Part shown: positions 25,842 through 35,071 of the stretch, one piece after another
Position numbering within the stretch: the stretch's first letter is position 1
How the letters are laid out: each line of letters begins with the position of its first letter
Assembly: GCA_041740995.1 (NCBI GenBank)
Contig: JBGSKY010000035.1
Span: forward strand, 4,777 to 68,776
DNA: 64,000 nucleotides
Origin: JBGSKY01 sp041740995
GTDB lineage: Bacteria > Planctomycetota > Planctomycetia > Pirellulales > Pirellulaceae
Direction: 5' to 3'
Program-made: the position numbers and the translations under genes
Notes under the pieces: generated by a model
The model's input: only the letters and a program-made list of their open reading frames with translations
Told to the model about the DNA's origin: nothing
The model's database searches: none

Positions 25842-28580
25842 CTAGTTGATCTCGTACTTGAAGGCTTTGTTTTCGTCGAGCGATAGGACGACGCTCTTGA
25901 TTTCTTTTCCTTCAGCGAGATAGGAGAGGAACTCAGCGGACATTTCTGGCAGCAATGTCTTAGTCAAAATGTGATCAACATTTCTCGCGCCGGTGTCTAC
26001 TTCGGTACAGCGGGCAGCAATCGTCTCGATTAACTCGGGACCATACACAAAGCTGGCGCGATAATTCTCGCGGACCCGCTTGGCGACCTTTCCGAGCTTC
26101 AATTCGACGATCCGCCGCAAGACTTCATCGCTGAGCGGATAATAAGGAACAATCGACACGCGACCTAAGAACGCAGGTTTGAATGTCTTAAGCAACTCGG
26201 GGAAAATTGCTTCGACAAATGCGTCTGGCTCCGGCGCGGTCTCTGGGTCGCTACAAAGGCTCTTGATTAAGTCGGTCCCTGCGTTAGACGTCATAAGAAT
26301 GACGGTATTCTTGAAGTCGATATCGCGTCCCTCGCCGTCCTTCATCATGCCTTTGTCAAAGACTTGATAGAAAATATCCTGCACGCCTGGATGAGCTTTT
26401 TCCATCTCGTCGAGCAACACGACGCTGTAAGGTTTTCGGCGAACCGCTTCGGTCAGCACGCCACCTTCGCCATAGCCGACATAGCCAGGCGGTGAACCCA
26501 TCAGCAAGGAAACTTTGTGCTCTTCCTTGAATTCCGACATGTTGATGACGGTCATATTTTGCTCACCGCCGTAAAGTAACTGAGCCAACGTGATCGCGGT
26601 TTCCGTTTTGCCAACGCCGCTGGTGCCGGCTAACAAGAAGACGCCGATCGGGCATCGTGGATCGGACAATTGAGCGCGTGAAGTTCGGATCGATTGAGCG
26701 ATGCGTTCGAGCGCATGCGATTGGCCGACGATCTGTTTTTCCATCAAGTTCTTGAGGTTCAGCACCGTATTAATTTCGTCAGCGACCATCCGACCAACCG
26801 GAATGCCGGTCCACGCGGCAACAGTCTCCGCGACGGCTTGCGAATCGACGCAAGGATGAACCAATGGTGACTCACCCTGTAATTTGTGCAACTCGTCGCG
26901 TTTGGTTTTCAGCTCGGTTAACTTCGTCATTCGCTCTTCGGCAGTCAGTTCAACCGGTGCAGCTTCAGACTCCGGTGCAGTCGCTGGTTCTTTGCCAGCC
27001 GCCTTGTCAGTAGGCTTGGCTTTCGCGTCGGCTTTGACTTTTCTAGGTCCTTCCAGCGTTTGGCTCAACTCCTGGATCGACTTGACCAGTTCGCATTCTT
27101 TAGACCAGCGATCTTGCAGGACTTTCAATTGTTCATCCATCGCAGCCCGTTCGACTTCGATTTCACCGACGCGAACCTTGTGGTCCGAGCCCGTCATTGA
27201 TTCGCGCTCGAGAATGTCTGCGGCCACGGTCAGTTGGTCGATTCGTCGTCGAACGTCTTCCAAAGCCGGCGGCGTTGACGATTGGCTGATGCCGATTCTT
27301 GCGCACGTTGTATCGATCAAGCTGACCGCTTTGTCAGGCAATTGACGACCGCTGATGTATCGATTGGACAGCTTGACTGCATCCACAATCGCTTCATCGA
27401 GAATGCGAACTTTGTGATGTTCTTCTAGTGTATCGGTCAGCCCGCGGATCATCTCGATCGCAACCGCTTCGGAAGGCTCTTCAACCTTGACGACTTGGAA
27501 ACGTCGCGCCAGTGCGGCGTCCTTCTCAAAATACTTTTTGTACTCTGCCCAGGTCGTCGCAGCGATCGTTCGCAGCTCGCCACGGGCCAAGGCCGGCTTG
27601 AGCAAGTTAGCCGCGTCGCCTTGACCAGCCGATCCGCCAGCACCGATCAGCGTATGGGCTTCGTCAATGAACATGATGATCGGTTTGGCCGACGCTTTGA
27701 CTTCTTCGATGACCGACTTGAGTCGATTTTCAAATTCGCCCTTTACGCCCGCGCCGGCTTGCAGCAGACCTAAATCCAACGTTCGAACAGCCACGTCCTT
27801 CAACGCTGGCGGCACGTCACCGGCAGCAATCCGCAACGCAAAACCTTCAACGACTGCTGTTTTGCCAACGCCCGCTTCGCCAGTCAAAATCGGATTGTTT
27901 TGGCGACGACGCGTGAGGATGTCGATGATTTGGCGAATTTCTCCGTCGCGACCAAGCACCGGATCGATCTTGCCTGACTTGGCGCGAGCGGTCAAATCGA
28001 TCGTGAACTGATCGAGCGAAGGCGTGCGGCTGGGACCACCGGTCGGTTGGCCAGGTTTGCCCGGTGTCGCGGCGTCGCTGCTGGCCATCGGCGTGTCGCG
28101 ACTTTCTTCTGTATCGGCAGTAATCTGCCACATGTTTTTTCTCAGCGATTCGACCGAGATCTTTTCTAGTTCTTTGGAGGTGCTGATGACTTGCCGCGAC
28201 AATTCTTCGCTGCCTAGCAACGCGCAGAGCAAATGCCCGGTGCTGACCATGTTGGCGGAATATTCGACGCCAGCGAGCACCCAAGCTTCGCGAACCCACT
28301 GAACAACATCAGGGCTCAGCGCGGGCGGTTTCGCGTTCCCCGTTTTGAACTTGTCGATCGCCCGGGTGATATCGCGTTGCAGTTGCGACAAATCGACGTC
28401 GAACGCGTTCAAGACTGCGATGACATCGGTCGAATTGGTTTCGAGTAATTTTGCAAACCAATGTTCAATTTCGACGTTGTAGTTTGTCCTTGAAAGGCAC
28501 AGTCCAGCGGCGGCTTCGAGCGTCCTTTTGCAAGTTGGGTTGAGGCGGTCGATGAGTTTCTTCAGGTTGACTTGGATCAT
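25842..28580 (-). CDS. AAA+ ATPase of the ClpV/TssH type (ClpB-like), orphan
   Basis: 912 residues. Clp N-domain (1-155); first AAA+ module with Walker A GEAGVGKT at 234-241 and Walker B IIMFIDEAHT; middle coiled-coil domain; second module with AGTSGVGKT at 651-659 and VVLLDEMEKAH; C-terminal D2-small domain. The stretch from residue 336, LRTIAATTWAEYKKYFEKDA then ALARRF, is the phrase that separates ClpV (TssH) of type VI secretion from ClpB, which has TTLDEYRKYIEKD. ClpV disassembles contracted TssB/TssC sheaths. An unusual Ala/Lys/Pro/Glu-rich insert (about 511-545) interrupts the middle domain. No tss, vgr or hcp gene is nearby. A start at 28580 gives the family N terminus MIQVNLKKLIDRLN. 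Confidence 0.88.
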   Translation of the reverse strand: MIQVNLKKLIDRLNPTCKRTLEAAAGLCLSRTNYNVEIEHWFAKLLETNSTDVIAVLNAFDVDLSQLQRDITRAIDKFKTGNAKPPALSPDVVQWVREAWVLAGVEYSANMVSTGHLLCALLGSEELSRQVISTSKELEKISVESLRKNMWQITADTEESRDTPMASSDAATPGKPGQPTGGPSRTPSLDQFTIDLTARAKSGKIDPVLGRDGEIRQIIDILTRRRQNNPILTGEAGVGKTAVVEGFALRIAAGDVPPALKDVAVRTLDLGLLQAGAGVKGEFENRLKSVIEEVKASAKPIIMFIDEAHTLIGAGGSAGQGDAANLLKPALARGELRTIAATTWAEYKKYFEKDAALARRFQVVKVEEPSEAVAIEMIRGLTDTLEEHHKVRILDEAIVDAVKLSNRYISGRQLPDKAVSLIDTTCARIGISQSSTPPALEDVRRRIDQLTVAADILERESMTGSDHKVRVGEIEVERAAMDEQLKVLQDRWSKECELVKSIQELSQTLEGPRKVKADAKAKPTDKAAGKEPATAPESEAAPVELTAEERMTKLTELKTKRDELHKLQGESPLVHPCVDSQAVAETVAAWTGIPVGRMVADEINTVLNLKNLMEKQIVGQSHALERIAQSIRTSRAQLSDPRCPIGVFLLAGTSGVGKTETAITLAQLLYGGEQNMTVINMSEFKEEHKVSLLMGSPPGYVGYGEGGVLTEAVRRKPYSVVLLDEMEKAHPGVQDIFYQVFDKGMMKDGEGRDIDFKNTVILMTSNAGTDLIKSLCSDPETAPEPDAFVEAIFPELLKTFKPAFLGRVSIVPYYPLSDEVLRRIVELKLGKVAKRVRENYRASFVYGPELIETIAARCTEVDTGARNVDHILTKTLLPEMSAEFLSYLAEGKEIKSVVLSLDENKAFKYEIN

Positions 28581-28834
28581 ACGTCGTCTACTTTGTCAAA
28601 AAGTTTGGAATCAGCGCTTTGCCGACAAGTTGGCACGGACGCCTCTCAGGCCAACAACACAAGCGGATATTGCTGCCATTGTGACTCATCACCTTCGGCA
28701 AACAATCACCCCGGCAAAAAAAGTTTGTTGGCGACAAAGCTGTGGCCATATTCGAGGCTGGACTATTCGCCAGAGCTTTGAAAGCTGCTACCATACTCCG
28801 GTTTTACAACAATCACCCTAGCAAGAATGACTTC

Positions 28835-29830
28835 ATGAAACGCGAATTTAACGTCTGCGGGCTTGGTAACGCGATCGTCGATATTTTCCTCGACCTCAAT
28901 GAGGACGAATTTGGCAAACTTGATTTCGAACGAGGTACGATGCGGTTGGTCGAACATGCCGAGCAAATCGAGCTGTTGCAAAAATTTGAACGCTCGACCC
29001 ATTCGTTAAAACTTGCCAGCGGTGGTTCGGTCGCCAATTCGACAATCGCGATTTCTCAGCTCGGCGGATCAGCGGCTTTCATCGGTTGCGTCGGCGATGA
29101 TCGATACGGCTTGCACTATGCCGAAGAATTTTCGCAGTTGCAAATCGACCTGGGAAACCCTGTCGAAGTCGGCGAGACAACCGGAACGTGTGTCGCAATT
29201 ATTACGCCAGATGCGGAACGAACCATGCGGACCTGCTTGGCTGTTTCAAGTAAGCTAGCGGCCAAGCACGTCGATACACAACGGATCGCGAATTCGGAAT
29301 GGCTGTTCATCGAAGGTTATGTTTTCGCCAATCCAGAAACCGGCCAAATGGCGATCATCGCCGCGATCGAAGCGGCCAAAAAATCGGGAACGAAAATCGC
29401 GATCACTTGCTCAGATGCTTTCATCCCACAGGTCTTCGGCGGGCCGTTTGCCGAAGCATTGAAGTCAACCGACTTGTTGTTCGCCAATGGACCTGAATCG
29501 ATGGCGATCACCGGTTGCGAAGATACAGCGTCCGCCTTTGCTGCACTTGCGAAGATCGTTCCGAATTGCGTCGTAACCGACGGACCCAATGGCGGTTTTG
29601 TACGATTCGGTGACGAAGAATTCCACGAGCCTGCGGTGAAATGCCAGCCGAAGGATTTGACAGGCGCCGGCGACATGTTTTCTGGCGCCTTTATGTACGG
29701 CATTTCGAATGGCTTCACGCCGCAGCAATCGGCCCGCGCGGCAAACTTTTTGTGCATGAAGGTGATCACGCAAGTTGGCGCACGTTTGCATCACGGCGCC
29801 AAACAATTCTGGCAAGAAGCGATCGCCTAG
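28835..29830 (+). CDS. PfkB-family sugar/nucleoside kinase, adenosine kinase-like
   Basis: 331 residues. N-terminal signature FNVCGLGNAIVDIFLDL; substrate-site region LASGGSVANSTIAISQLGG and IGCVGDDRYGLHYAEEF; C-terminal PfkB signature DLTGAGDMFSGAFMYG with the anion-hole glycines and catalytic Asp. The GGSVAN and GCVG(D/K)D phrases are shared with adenosine kinases and with fructokinase-like members. The enzyme phosphorylates an adenosine-type nucleoside or a sugar with ATP in the cytoplasm; the exact substrate is unproven. ATG at 28835 (MKREFNV) is chosen; an in-frame ATG at 28742 would add 31 unrelated residues. It is divergent from the ClpV-like gene with 254 bases between starts. Confidence 0.9.
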   Translation: MKREFNVCGLGNAIVDIFLDLNEDEFGKLDFERGTMRLVEHAEQIELLQKFERSTHSLKLASGGSVANSTIAISQLGGSAAFIGCVGDDRYGLHYAEEFSQLQIDLGNPVEVGETTGTCVAIITPDAERTMRTCLAVSSKLAAKHVDTQRIANSEWLFIEGYVFANPETGQMAIIAAIEAAKKSGTKIAITCSDAFIPQVFGGPFAEALKSTDLLFANGPESMAITGCEDTASAFAALAKIVPNCVVTDGPNGGFVRFGDEEFHEPAVKCQPKDLTGAGDMFSGAFMYGISNGFTPQQSARAANFLCMKVITQVGARLHHGAKQFWQEAIA

Positions 29831-29943
29831 CGAAAGCAGCACGCAAAGATTCTCGCCCCTTCGCCTAGCTACTCTTGGGAAAAGAGCAGACAAGGAAGGG
29901 CAAGATTATTATGTCGTTGCGTTATTTAGGACAACTTCGACAG

Positions 29944-30999
29944 TTAGCTCGTCTGCAATTGCTGGCGAGCTTCTTTGACAGTCGCGAGCAACTGTTTCTG
30001 AGGCGTCGCGAATTTGTCGAGTCCCTCGCTCATTAGCGTCTGCTCCATGTGATTGACATCGACCGCCGCATCCAATTCGTCCTGTATTGCCTTGGATGGC
30101 AACTCGAAAACGCGGCTCACAAACGTCAGCCCACTAGCTGCGACGGCGTCATTGGTCGCTGGCGGATTGGTCTGGATATCGGAACCTGCCAAAGCCGCAA
30201 CGTACTTCCAAGCTGGGTCGGACGCGTTCTTGGTGCCAGTACTTGCAAAGATGATTTCCTGATCGAGTGACAGTTTTTGACCTGCCCAAAATTCCCGGTT
30301 AATCGCGAAAAGTCGCTTCGCGTTCAAGATGCCATACTCACCTTGAGCCGCCGCGCTTAGTTGTGAACAGTGCTTGGCCGTGTATTGATCAATCCGCGAG
30401 ATGAAGATGCTGTAGACACTCTTAAAATGATCCAGAGTTGATCTTTTTTTCGCACCGGCCCAGACGCTATCGCGCGCCGCCAAATACTGTCGTTCACTGA
30501 AGATCAACGTGACGTTCAAAGTCACACCGCCAGCGGCCAAGTGCTCGACTGCTTCAATTCCGGCCGACGTCGCGGGAACTTTGATCATCCGATTTTGGTG
30601 ACCTGATGACCACTTTCGCCCCAGTTCGACATACGCATTAACACGATCCGCGTGAGGCATGTCAGCTTCGACGTCTTCGATAATTGGATCAATCTCGAAG
30701 CTAACCCAACCGGCGTTGCCTTTGGTCGATTTCCAAATGGGCAGGAACGCGTCTTGAGCCGCTTGGACTATTTCATCGTTGATTGTCCAGCAGATGTCGT
30801 GATCATTTTTGCCGGATGCGATAAGCTGCTGAATCTTGTCATCATAAGCACCACGTTTGATCAAGTCCGCGATAATGATCGGATTACTCGTAGCACCGAC
30901 TGCGCCCCACTCAATATTTTTACGAACCAATTCGGGTTCGACCGAATCAAGATAAAGTTTCGTTCCGGTGTCAATCAGCGATTGCAACGCGTTGGTCAT
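29944..30999 (-). CDS. tal: Transaldolase family protein
   Basis: 351 residues. The class I transaldolase fold is recognised by LYLDSVEPELVRKNIEWG, GATSNPIIIADLI (the conserved TSNP), RMIKVPATSAGIEAVEHL with the Schiff-base Lys in IKVPAT, and GVTLNVTLIFSERQYLAA (the N-x-T-L-I-F-S strand). It transfers a dihydroxyacetone unit between sugar phosphates in the pentose phosphate pathway. The form is longer than small Fsa-type enzymes and fits the 340-390 residue bacterial Tal group. It is convergent with the PfkB kinase gene (113-base gap). The gene ahead of it on the minus strand ends 207 bases upstream. Confidence 0.93.
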   Translation of the reverse strand: MTNALQSLIDTGTKLYLDSVEPELVRKNIEWGAVGATSNPIIIADLIKRGAYDDKIQQLIASGKNDHDICWTINDEIVQAAQDAFLPIWKSTKGNAGWVSFEIDPIIEDVEADMPHADRVNAYVELGRKWSSGHQNRMIKVPATSAGIEAVEHLAAGGVTLNVTLIFSERQYLAARDSVWAGAKKRSTLDHFKSVYSIFISRIDQYTAKHCSQLSAAAQGEYGILNAKRLFAINREFWAGQKLSLDQEIIFASTGTKNASDPAWKYVAALAGSDIQTNPPATNDAVAASGLTFVSRVFELPSKAIQDELDAAVDVNHMEQTLMSEGLDKFATPQKQLLATVKEARQQLQTS

Positions 31000-31075
31000 A
31001 GGTACCTCACAATGATTAAAGTCTTTTCGTTCTAAGATGCTTCTAACATAACATTAGAACCCAGAGCATTAAACC

Positions 31076-31093
31076 GCCCTGACGCATCAGGGC
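31076..31093. repeat. Perfect hairpin upstream of the transaldolase gene
   Basis: GCCCTGA and TCAGGGC form a 7-bp perfect stem with the loop CGCA. It lies between two minus-strand genes, 77 bases upstream of the transaldolase start and downstream of the secreted protein gene at 31207. It may terminate the latter; no T-tract follows on either strand. A second imperfect palindrome with GTTAGC / GCTAAC is at about 31131-31185. Confidence 0.5.
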
Positions 31094-31206
31094 AAATTCA
31101 TTTCCGAAGCTACAAATACAAGCCAATGTCCGTTAGCCCAGGTTGTTAAAGGTAAAACCGGAGCTAACGCTCAACGGCTAATCTTGCAAACTAAATGTTG
31201 CTATCG

Positions 31207-32583
31207 TTAACGCACAATTGGAGTTGGTTTTCCATCGACGCTCAGATCATCAACGACAAAAACGTCATAGTCTTTTGTCCGCACGGGAACGCCCCGCACC
31301 GTCACGATCGCTCCAATCGTCAACTCCATCTCTTCGGGCGTTGATCGTCCTAGATCGACTAGTTGCCGAATGCCATCGGCGTCGACGACCGCCATCGTAT
31401 GTTCTGCATCACGCACTGGGGCGCGGGAGAAATCCAGCACAACTGCTTGGATTGGATCATTTCGACGATCGACGACGATGCGTTGATTGCGAAAGAGCAA
31501 CTCGTCTGCAAATAAAATCTCCTGTTCGCCGATCGGTTGCATAAGTCCGACGACCGAAACGGAAAGCCCTTGAATCAACTCGCGAACCGCCGGTTGATTG
31601 CTGGGTCCGACATCGACCGCGATTGTCTCACCGCTGTTGGTTCGCACCTGGATCACTCCGTGTTCACGATCATTGACCATCGCAGTTTTGGTGTCCAAGA
31701 TCGTACCTTGCATTGAATAGCGTTTCGGTCGTGGCGTCGCATCGCCGGTGTTTGAAAGTCCGCCAGAGATCGAAACGCCTTTACCTTTTCGGTCTTCTCT
31801 CAACGCAGCTTTCTCCCGATCTTTCTCTAGCTCCGCCGCCAATCGATCAGTTGCTTGTTGGACTGCATTTTCAAAAACGTACTCTTCGACTTGGTCCGAA
31901 ACGCCGTCGTTATCACGATCCGGGAAACGCGAGTAGCGATCATAAAATCCGTCGTTGTTGCTGTCCTGGTATTGGTAGAATCCGCCATTGTTGCCGCCGC
32001 CTAGAGGGACGGAAGTTACAACGTTGCTTGGCCCGTAATTGTAATAATAGTATGGGTTGTAGCTGTAGTAGTCATAGAAGAACGGCACGTAGCCTGGATT
32101 GTAATAGCCCCACGGTCCACGGCGCGGTCGGTTTCCGTCACCGCGTGGTGGACGATAGCTCGAACCGCTACCTCCACCGCCAACGTTACCGTTGTTTTCT
32201 GTATCATTGCCTGAAACATCGACTGTGGTGCTGCGGGCGGCATTTCGAGTCGAGATCGGGTTGCGTTGCAGCATTGGATCGATCGCTGGCAACGAACGGT
32301 CGTCATAGTATGAAGTGCTAGCTCGCCCTGCATTTCCAGGGTTTCGGTTCATCGCATTGTTATTTCCACCACCTAAATTGGCACCGCCCAAGTTCTGACC
32401 ATTGGACGCCGGCCCCGCTGGAGCTGGCGATGTGCTGCGTCCAGCGCCGAGCCCACCGGTTGTTCGGCCTGCACCGAGTTGGGCGTTTGCGGTCGTCGAT
32501 AGCGGCCAACAAATGGCGATAGCGGCTAGCAACCAGCGGTGTCGGCTGGCCAATGACGTGAAATTGGATTGGGAGGCTGACAT
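31207..32583 (-). CDS. Secreted Gly/Asn- and Tyr-rich protein with calcium-type Asp loops
   Basis: 458 residues. A signal peptide (WLLAAIAICWPLSTTANA) is followed by a low-complexity Gly/Asn/Ser region to about residue 130, then a tyrosine-rich stretch (GPWGYYNPGYVPFFYDYYSY and YYYYNYGP). Next come two calcium-type loops, DSNNDGFYD and DRDNDGVSD, as in thrombospondin type 3 or EF-hand-like repeats. A charged helix (ELEKDREKAALREDRK) links to a C-terminal region of about 180 residues that looks like two beta-rich repeats (GTILDTKTAMVNDREHGVIQ and VTVRGVPVRTKDYDVFVVDD), possibly OB-like folds. I know no function. It is likely exported to the periplasm or cell surface. It faces away from the S41 protease gene; their starts are 707 bases apart. 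Confidence 0.8.
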   Translation of the reverse strand: MSASQSNFTSLASRHRWLLAAIAICWPLSTTANAQLGAGRTTGGLGAGRSTSPAPAGPASNGQNLGGANLGGGNNNAMNRNPGNAGRASTSYYDDRSLPAIDPMLQRNPISTRNAARSTTVDVSGNDTENNGNVGGGGSGSSYRPPRGDGNRPRRGPWGYYNPGYVPFFYDYYSYNPYYYYNYGPSNVVTSVPLGGGNNGGFYQYQDSNNDGFYDRYSRFPDRDNDGVSDQVEEYVFENAVQQATDRLAAELEKDREKAALREDRKGKGVSISGGLSNTGDATPRPKRYSMQGTILDTKTAMVNDREHGVIQVRTNSGETIAVDVGPSNQPAVRELIQGLSVSVVGLMQPIGEQEILFADELLFRNQRIVVDRRNDPIQAVVLDFSRAPVRDAEHTMAVVDADGIRQLVDLGRSTPEEMELTIGAIVTVRGVPVRTKDYDVFVVDDLSVDGKPTPIVR

Positions 32584-33290
32584 GACTTATAACCTTTGCG
32601 AAAACTGTTCTGGCGTAGACACAACTGCCCATAACCGCAAATCGTGTTCCGAAAGTGCCGGTCGTACGGATTGTTCGTTGTCCCTCCGTTAAGATATGCG
32701 GAACGCTCGCTTCGGAACAGCTTCCTTGTGTTGGCGGAATTGATTCTTTGGTACTCCGACTTGCCCGACTTCAAGCTGCCGCGTAGAATTCACTGGAAGC
32801 TGATGTGTTCAGCCGAAAAATGGCCGCAGATCAATCATTTTGCTGGCTTTTATTGGTTGCCATCCCAGTTTGCGCAGGACGCGCAAAGCGACTTGACGGG
32901 CACAATCTCGTGCATGCCGATTCGCTGTCAGAAGTCTCTCACTTGTTCGCGTCCAGCCCCCGAATCGCTCAGCTTCGTTGCCGAGCGGTCTGCCCTGCGT
33001 CGTGATTGTATCAAACAAATTGCTCCCGCCGAAATTTCGCGTTTCACATTTGACGCAACAACTGTGTCGAATGTATCGCGCGGCTTAGGACAGTTTGCCA
33101 AAACTTGTGGTGTCGATTTTTGACCGAGCAAAATTCGTGACCTATACTCCGCTAGGGAGACCGTCTGCCGTCGCCGAAATTTCGGTCGCGAGCGGTTTTC
33201 GCGAAATGCGGACTCGGGTCCAGTTGTCGCTCCAACGACATCCAACTGGACCGGAGGAAACTGCCCACTTGCCAATCTGGAAGCGTAAGT
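32584..33290. other. Divergent intergenic region, promoter of the S41 protease gene inside
   Basis: 707 bases between two divergent exported-protein genes. Open frames of 60-159 codons exist on both strands, but they are rich in Cys, Trp and Arg, overlap one another, and resemble no family; I treat them as non-coding. A near-consensus sigma-70 promoter lies at 33120-33148. The remainder holds nothing I can name. Confidence 0.55.
33120..33148 (+). promoter_or_regulatory. Sigma-70-type promoter for the S41 protease gene
   Basis: TTGACC at 33120-33125 and TATACT at 33143-33148 are separated by exactly 17 bases, the optimum for a housekeeping sigma factor. Transcription would start near 33155, leaving a leader of about 135 bases before the ATG at 33291. 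The match is unusually good for this window. Activity is inferred from sequence only. Confidence 0.65.
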
Positions 33291-34994
33291 ATGCCGAGGA
33301 AGCTGTTAGGGTGCATGGTTGCACTCGCATGGACGCTGCAATTTGCGATCGTTGACCGATCCGCAATCGCAGTCGCACAGAGCGAAGTTAAATCCATTGA
33401 ACCATTGAAACTGGAAGAAGCTCTTTCGCATGGACGCGAGCTGGAAATTCAACAGCGATGGCAGGAAGCGATCAATCACTACGAGAAGCTTCATCGCAAA
33501 TACCCAGATTCTGAAGATGCCAATCGACGGCTTCAAATCGTTCGGATCCATTACGACATTTGGCGACGATACACCGACCAATCGTTTATCAACACTGTTG
33601 ATCGAACAAACACTCAATCGGCACTCACGTTGTACGCAGAAATCCTCGGCAAACTTGAGCTCTACTATGTCGATCCAATCAGTCTGCCGAACTTGCTGCG
33701 AAATGGTACTGTGTTTCTCGAAGTCGCGTTGACTGAGCCAGATTTTTTGACTCAAAACGTCAGCCACGTGCCGACTGAGAAGATCGAGGCCTTCCGTACG
33801 TCTGCTCACCGAAGCATCGTAAACCGGCCCGTCGGATCCGTTCGCGAGGCACAAGCGTTGGTGTTGAACATCGCCAATCAGGCCGCCCGCGAGATCGGGG
33901 CTAATCCGACCGCTGTTGTTTATGAATACATCGCCGGTGCAATCGGAATGCTTGACCCATACTCGGCGTTTTTGACCGCTGGCGAGTACAACGAAATAAT
34001 GTCACAGATCGAAGGGAACTTGATCGGCATCGGAGTCGAACTGTGGGCTGACAAATCCGATCTGGAAATTGTCGAAGTCTTCAATGGTGGACCAGCTTCC
34101 GAGGGCGGTTTGCTGAGCGGCGACCGGATTGTTCAAATCGACAACTACCGCGTATTAGACATCGGCGCCAAGCGAGCAGCCGACTTGTTGCGTGGTCCAG
34201 AATTTAGCAAAGTCACGCTGCAATTTGAACGCAACGACGGATCGGTGCAATCCCGAGTAATCGTGCGACGTCGAATCGAAGTCCCCAGTGTGACCGACGT
34301 CAAAATTGCCGACGCGACACAAGGCATTGGCTACTTCCGCATTACGAACTTCCAGAAAACCACCGCCTCAGAAGTCGATACCGCGTTGATCGATTTAACG
34401 AACCAAGGCATGAGAATGTTGGTCATCGATTTGCGACGCAACCCTGGCGGCCTGCTCGACGCTGCGGTCGATATTTCTGATCGCTTTCTCGAGCATGGAG
34501 GCATCGTCAGCACACGCGGTCGAAATGGTGCCGAAAACCACAACTTCGCTGCTCATTATGCCGGCACGACGCGATTGCCGCTGATGGTCATGATCGACGA
34601 AGACAGTGCTAGCGCAAGCGAAATTTTCGCTGGTGCCATTCGTGATAACAATCGGGGCATGATCGTCGGTCGAACCTCGTACGGCAAAGGCAGCGTGCAG
34701 GGTGTTTTCCACAACGACGTGGGACAAGGCGGCGTGCGGCTGACCGTATCGAAGTTCTTTTCGCCGACCGGGTACGCGATCAGTTCACGCGGAATCATTC
34801 CACATGTCGAGTTTCCCGCAATCGAAGAATCGCAAGAAGTGCTGGTCGCCAAGCCGGTTTTGAACGGCGATGCAAGCGAACGATCGGCCGATCGTCGCGA
34901 TACTCGCCGCGTTCGTCAGGAGCTGGACGATGCCGACTTGCAACGGGCGATTGTCGAAGCTCGATCAATGCTGACCCGCGTTTCGTCTCGCTAG
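33291..34994 (+). CDS. C-terminal processing peptidase, S41 family (CtpA-like), exported
   Basis: 567 residues. Signal peptide (LLGCMVALAWTLQFAIVDRS, cut near AIAVAQ). An N-terminal tetratricopeptide-like stretch (QQRWQEAINHYEKLHRKYPD) precedes the usual domains, which is uncommon for CtpA. The PDZ domain follows, with EGNLIGIGVEL and FNGGPASEGGLLSGDRIVQI, then the peptidase domain: YFRITNFQKTTASEVDTAL, VIDLRRNPGGLLDAAVDISD, the serine region DEDSASASEIFAGA and the Lys of TSYGKGSVQG, the Ser/Lys dyad. It cleaves proteins near their C termini in the periplasm. ATG at 33291 is preceded by GGAAG at the right distance. It is convergent with the lipoprotein gene. Confidence 0.94.
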   Translation: MPRKLLGCMVALAWTLQFAIVDRSAIAVAQSEVKSIEPLKLEEALSHGRELEIQQRWQEAINHYEKLHRKYPDSEDANRRLQIVRIHYDIWRRYTDQSFINTVDRTNTQSALTLYAEILGKLELYYVDPISLPNLLRNGTVFLEVALTEPDFLTQNVSHVPTEKIEAFRTSAHRSIVNRPVGSVREAQALVLNIANQAAREIGANPTAVVYEYIAGAIGMLDPYSAFLTAGEYNEIMSQIEGNLIGIGVELWADKSDLEIVEVFNGGPASEGGLLSGDRIVQIDNYRVLDIGAKRAADLLRGPEFSKVTLQFERNDGSVQSRVIVRRRIEVPSVTDVKIADATQGIGYFRITNFQKTTASEVDTALIDLTNQGMRMLVIDLRRNPGGLLDAAVDISDRFLEHGGIVSTRGRNGAENHNFAAHYAGTTRLPLMVMIDEDSASASEIFAGAIRDNNRGMIVGRTSYGKGSVQGVFHNDVGQGGVRLTVSKFFSPTGYAISSRGIIPHVEFPAIEESQEVLVAKPVLNGDASERSADRRDTRRVRQELDDADLQRAIVEARSMLTRVSSR

Positions 34995-35071
34995 CTTCAG
35001 TCGTGCTTGAATGTAGCGAAACTCTCCAAGAGTTTCGACAACTTAAAGACACGTCGAAACGCTCGATGTGT

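Noticed and set aside
25842..28580. ClpB (heat-shock disaggregase) as the identity
   Set aside because: The first AAA+ module has the ClpV phrase TWAEYKKYFEKD, not the ClpB TLDEYRKYIEKD form; kept as ClpV-type with caution.
32644..33123. Plus-strand open frame of 159 codons before the protease gene
   Set aside because: Cys/Trp/Arg-rich composition, no family, and its end overlaps the -35 element of the protease promoter.
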